A stretch of 64,000 nt of DNA from Conus ventricosus (taxonomy: Eukaryota; Mollusca; Gastropoda; Neogastropoda; Conidae). The position numbers and the translations under genes were made by a program. Below the pieces are notes generated by a model that was given only the letters and a program-made list of their open reading frames with translations, did not search any database and was not told where the DNA came from. This document shows positions 60,608 through 64,000 of this stretch, piece by piece. Numbering within the stretch: the first letter of the stretch is position 1; every line of letters starts with the position of its first letter. The DNA lies in contig CM031618.1 of the NCBI GenBank assembly GCA_018398815.1, positions 54,648,745-54,712,744 on the forward strand, given 5' to 3'.

Positions 60608-60804
60608 ATCCTCTTTCAGGCACAGTGGCCATCCTCTTTTCAGGCACAGTGGCCATCCTCTTTTCAGGCACAGTGGCCATCCTCTTTTCAGGCACAGTGG
60701 CCATCCTCTTTTCAGGCACAGTGGCCATCCTTTTCAGGCACAGTGGCCATCCTTTTCAGGCACAGTGGCCATCCTTTTCAGGCACAGTGGCCATCCTCTT
60801 TTCA
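60608..60804 (+). repeat. Minisatellite, 22/24-bp unit, eight copies
   Basis: ATCCTCTTTTCAGGCACAGT plus GGCC, five near-identical 24-mers and then 22-mers that lack CT. Each unit contains CCTCTTTTCAG, a perfect match to a 3' splice-site consensus. Confidence 0.95.
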
Positions 60805-60944
60805 GCGGATTTCCTTTTTCTTTCCCTGCTGCAAATCTTCAGAGGGCCATCCTCACTTCCTTATTAATTTTTTTTTTCTTCAATAATTCAAAAGCTGAAC
60901 GAGAAGGTATTTCAAAAAAGCAAACCTGTTATTCTGTGATGTGT

Positions 60945-61412
60945 AACAGGAGCCAGATGGGCTGACCACATTATCAGAATGCCAGATAGTCGACTGCTGA
61001 AACAACTGCTGTACGGAGAACTGAGTCGGGGCAAGTGCAAAGTTAGGGGGCAGAAGAAACGTTTCAAGGACTGCCTCAAAGTGTCCCTCAACGGCCTGGA
61101 CATCAACCTCAACACCTGGGGGTCGCTTGCCCTGGACCGCCCAGCCTGGCGAAGCAGCCTCACAAAGGGTGCATGTACATCACAGAAGAGACGCGTAGCA
61201 GAAGCTGAGAGAAAGCGAGCCACACTTAAGGTCAGAGCTACCTCCACCTCCACTTTAGCACCCACCCACATGTGTCCCACATGTGGGCGTTCCTTTCGGG
61301 CCCAGATCGGCCTCACCAGCCACCTGCGGACCCACACTCAGCAATCTTCCGTCTGAGATTGAAGTCATGGTCATCTTCGAAATTGAAGGATGTACAACAA
61401 CAACAACAGGAG
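60945..61412 (+). mobile_element. 5'-truncated LINE tail encoding a C2H2 finger
   Basis: A continuous frame (from ~60949 in ACAGGAGCCAGATGG to the stop at 61356) reads GARWADHIIRMPDSRLLKQL, LYGELSRGKCKVRGQKKRFK, DCLKVSLNGLDINLNTWGSL, then CPTCGRSFRAQIGLTSHLRT H. This C-terminus recurs in LINE ORF2 proteins of fish and molluscs, where the finger lies last. After the stop come GGTCATCTTCGAAATTGAAGG and ACAACAACAACA at 61393-61408, the usual short-repeat tail. The RT and endonuclease are absent, as expected from incomplete reverse transcription. Confidence 0.85.
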
Positions 61413-63381
61413 CTTTAAGGCATTACCTGATGTTTTTTTCTCCACCTTCTATTGCACCTTCCACTCCTACCCATTGCAGCTGTAATTTTTTCTTTTTTTT
61501 AAATTGTCAGGAAGTGACAATGCCTGCACTCTAGACTGCCTGTGTAAAAGAATACAAATGGTTTTTAAATCTTCTTTGTGTGTAGTTCTGCAACAACACA
61601 AAAAGCTGACTGTATTAACTGTATTCGTCCCCGGAGGGGGAAAAAAACAAAACAAACAAAAAACCCCTAAGCCACAAACCTTTGTCTTCAAGTAATTTCT
61701 CAACAGCCCCTTGATGAGGAGTTATTTCCCTTGCAGGTATAAAGAGAACGACTATTCATGGCAAAACCGACATGCAAATTACCTAGGCATACTTCCCAGT
61801 ATATACATATTTGGTAGGCCTTCGACCAGTATCGTAGATACACACATTTCACAGGACTTCAAGCCAACCTTCACCTTGAATACAGTCCATAACCATTATA
61901 ATGACACTGGATAAAACATGCAATTCAACATTTCACAAACGCTTTTTTTGTTGCTGTTGTTTATCTGCACCCGATGCATTGTCTTTTGGAATTGGACAGT
62001 GAGCAAATTTTTCACTTGGAAGTCTGACTTTCACAACCTCGAGTCTTTCTTCGCATGAAATGAGCAAACGTTCACCCGATACGCAGGTCTTCAGACTGCT
62101 GCACCTTGGCTGAAAAATGCATGTTGCACAGAGTGAAATGGGCAGAAAGGAGAAAGGATGTAGGGAAGTCATGACATCAGACATGGGAGGAAAGACAGGA
62201 GGCAGCACGAGTTTGAAGAGATGAGCAAAGATGTATGTAAATGTGTTTATGAGCAAGTTCTAAAAATTTCAAGATACATTTCCTAATTATTTCCCCCATG
62301 GGAAGGAAGGAAGATGGGAAAGTACCGTGGACACGGCAGACAAAAACTGAAATACTAAACCCCCCCCCCTTTTTCCAACATACCTCTGTCTCCTTCCCCT
62401 CCCCCCTCCAAATCCTCCTCCTCCTACCACGCCTACCGGTAAAGGCCATGAACCTAAAACTCTACACACACCAAATGCTTTATATCCAATACTCTCCAAA
62501 GGCCAACTATCCGCCAAAACTCCCTGCGCATCAAATACCATGTACCCCCAAATTCTCTACAATCTCTTGATGCTATGACCTGAAGGAGTCGGCGTCATAC
62601 CCATAGATTCCTGGGCAGGACCAGGAGGAGAACAAAGCTGGGAAGTTCTGTCCACTGACAAGCTAACCCCCCCCCCCCCCCCCCCCCCCCTGCTGAATTC
62701 CTTAGAACCATTCCCCAACCGTCACCACAGGTGTAAGAAATGTGCCCACATCAACGCCTCTTTGATGTACCTTGTTCCACCACATACTTTGACCAACGTT
62801 TCTTTGAACGACGGTTCTTCAAATCCTGCAGCGTTCGTTAACATGGCGGTACTGTGAGCTGGTTCCCTGGCTGATCTCCTGCTGGTGTGCCACTGATGGC
62901 TGAACTGAACTCTGAAAAAGTTATCTCCCTCATTTAGACAAAACTACTGAAACTGTTCATCTGTTTCACACAATTTTTTTGTGGTGGTGGTTTTTACCTT
63001 GAGAGTACACTGCTCATTTTCATGTGAATTATCTCTGCTTGTAAGTGTAGAATTAAATCTGACCAACAATGAGTAAGTAGAAAACCAAACAAAACGAAAA
63101 AATCGAAGTGTAAACTTGAAGTAGCTCTATATAACCTTTCTTCTCTTCCCCACCTTGACTCGCACCAATGTCAGCAATGACTGGGCATGTTTCGAGTCAG
63201 GTATCTGTATTCAGTCGTTCTGCATTCTGTGCAGAAGTCAGAGTTCCAGCACAGACTGTCCACTCTGACATCATGGACATTCAAGAGTACCAGCTTCTCA
63301 TTCTGTGAACTGAGAAAATTCGCTTGAAAACGTTTCACAATTGAAGAAGACTCTGTGAAAGAAATGTTCATCTAGAGGAGT

Positions 63382-63435
<54 letters not shown>

Positions 63436-64000
63436 GGATACCCTCGCTCTCTACCCTTTCTCCCTCGGTGCACACAGCCGTCAAGCGACACAAACGTCTT
63501 CCGTCCTTTGCCCAGCACGACAATATACAAACGTCAGTTTCCAGGTCGAGGCATTTGCTATCACCTGCGCCTCGACATTCACACATGTGATGTTTACTCA
63601 ACAACATAGACATCACTGAAAAAAAAAAACGTTTCTTTTTACAGCTAATGATACTATCCATCCACTCTTTCCACCTCCCTGTCCACCAACCCTTCACAAA
63701 CATTTTCTTTTGTCACTTTTTCACATGTTTAAAGCAAAGAAAATCACATAACAATATCAAAAAAAAAAGAAAAAAGAATCAGATGCATGGTCAAATTCCA
63801 AATCACAATTGCTGTTGGTAAGGAAATAAAAAAAAAAAGGAAGAAAAAAAAAAAGGGGAGGGTGAGGGATGACAGGATGGAGAGGTGGTGGTGGTTGGGA
63901 AGAAGAAAAAAAAAAAGGGATTGACGGGGTGGCAGAGAAAAAGAAGGGAGGAGGGACTGAGTAGGGAGGGGGGGAGGGTGGGGACACGGGTATATACAAA
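61413..64000 (+). other. Intergenic to window end, no gene seen
   Basis: C runs at 62362-62370 and 62668-62690, a 52-base G run at 63383-63434, and an A/G-rich end. Short frames lack recognisable domains. Confidence 0.5.
63383..63434 (+). repeat. 52-base uninterrupted G tract
   Basis: All G. It is longer than most natural G runs survive in assembly, so the exact length is doubtful. Confidence 0.9.

Overview
The window is metazoan nuclear DNA. It has GT-AG introns, non-LTR retrotransposons, hAT and piggyBac-type DNA transposons, long CA/GT/CT microsatellites and many minisatellites. A marine invertebrate, most likely a mollusc, would fit the repeat style and the element types, but nothing in the sequence names the species.

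One host gene can be supported. It lies on the + strand and is cut by the left window edge. Seven coding exons (1-46, 13621-13778, 14991-15143, 29441-29548, 31537-31704, 36277-36421, 36973-37145) encode the end of the EF-hand regulatory region and the whole carrier domain of a calcium-regulated mitochondrial ATP-Mg/phosphate carrier (SCaMC; SLC25A23/24/25 group). The exons join in phase, with all three carrier signatures in order. Exon 13621-13778 lacks one base compared with the conserved frame, probably a consensus error.

The introns hold most of the structure. The first visible intron carries a ~3.4 kb minisatellite of ~100 units of 33/34 bp. The third visible intron (15144-29440) is swollen by a nested pair of LINEs. 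A ~7.4 kb outer element (15474-28793) has ORF1 starting with a virus-like 2A motif and an APE/RT ORF2. It is split by a full-length ~5.9 kb L1/Tx1-like element (19940-25820) with a 30-nt poly(A) and a 10-bp target duplication. The fifth visible intron (31705-36276) holds a cluster of broken hAT sequences. It ends in an array of nine extra copies of the next exon's own 3' splice site and first codons.

Downstream of the gene (about 39 kb to the end) I find no further host gene. The region holds tandem duplications, microsatellites, a truncated hAT derivative (45980-47666), a TTAA-flanked MITE (52440-52729), a 35-bp minisatellite (54750-55700), a nearly complete BED-finger hAT transposon with 17-bp inverted repeats (56952-59859) and a 5'-truncated LINE tail encoding a C2H2 finger (60945-61412).

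Most long reading frames, including a conserved host exon, are broken by single-base indels, often at short C runs or homopolymers. Some 'pseudogene' signs may therefore be long-read consensus errors and not decay.
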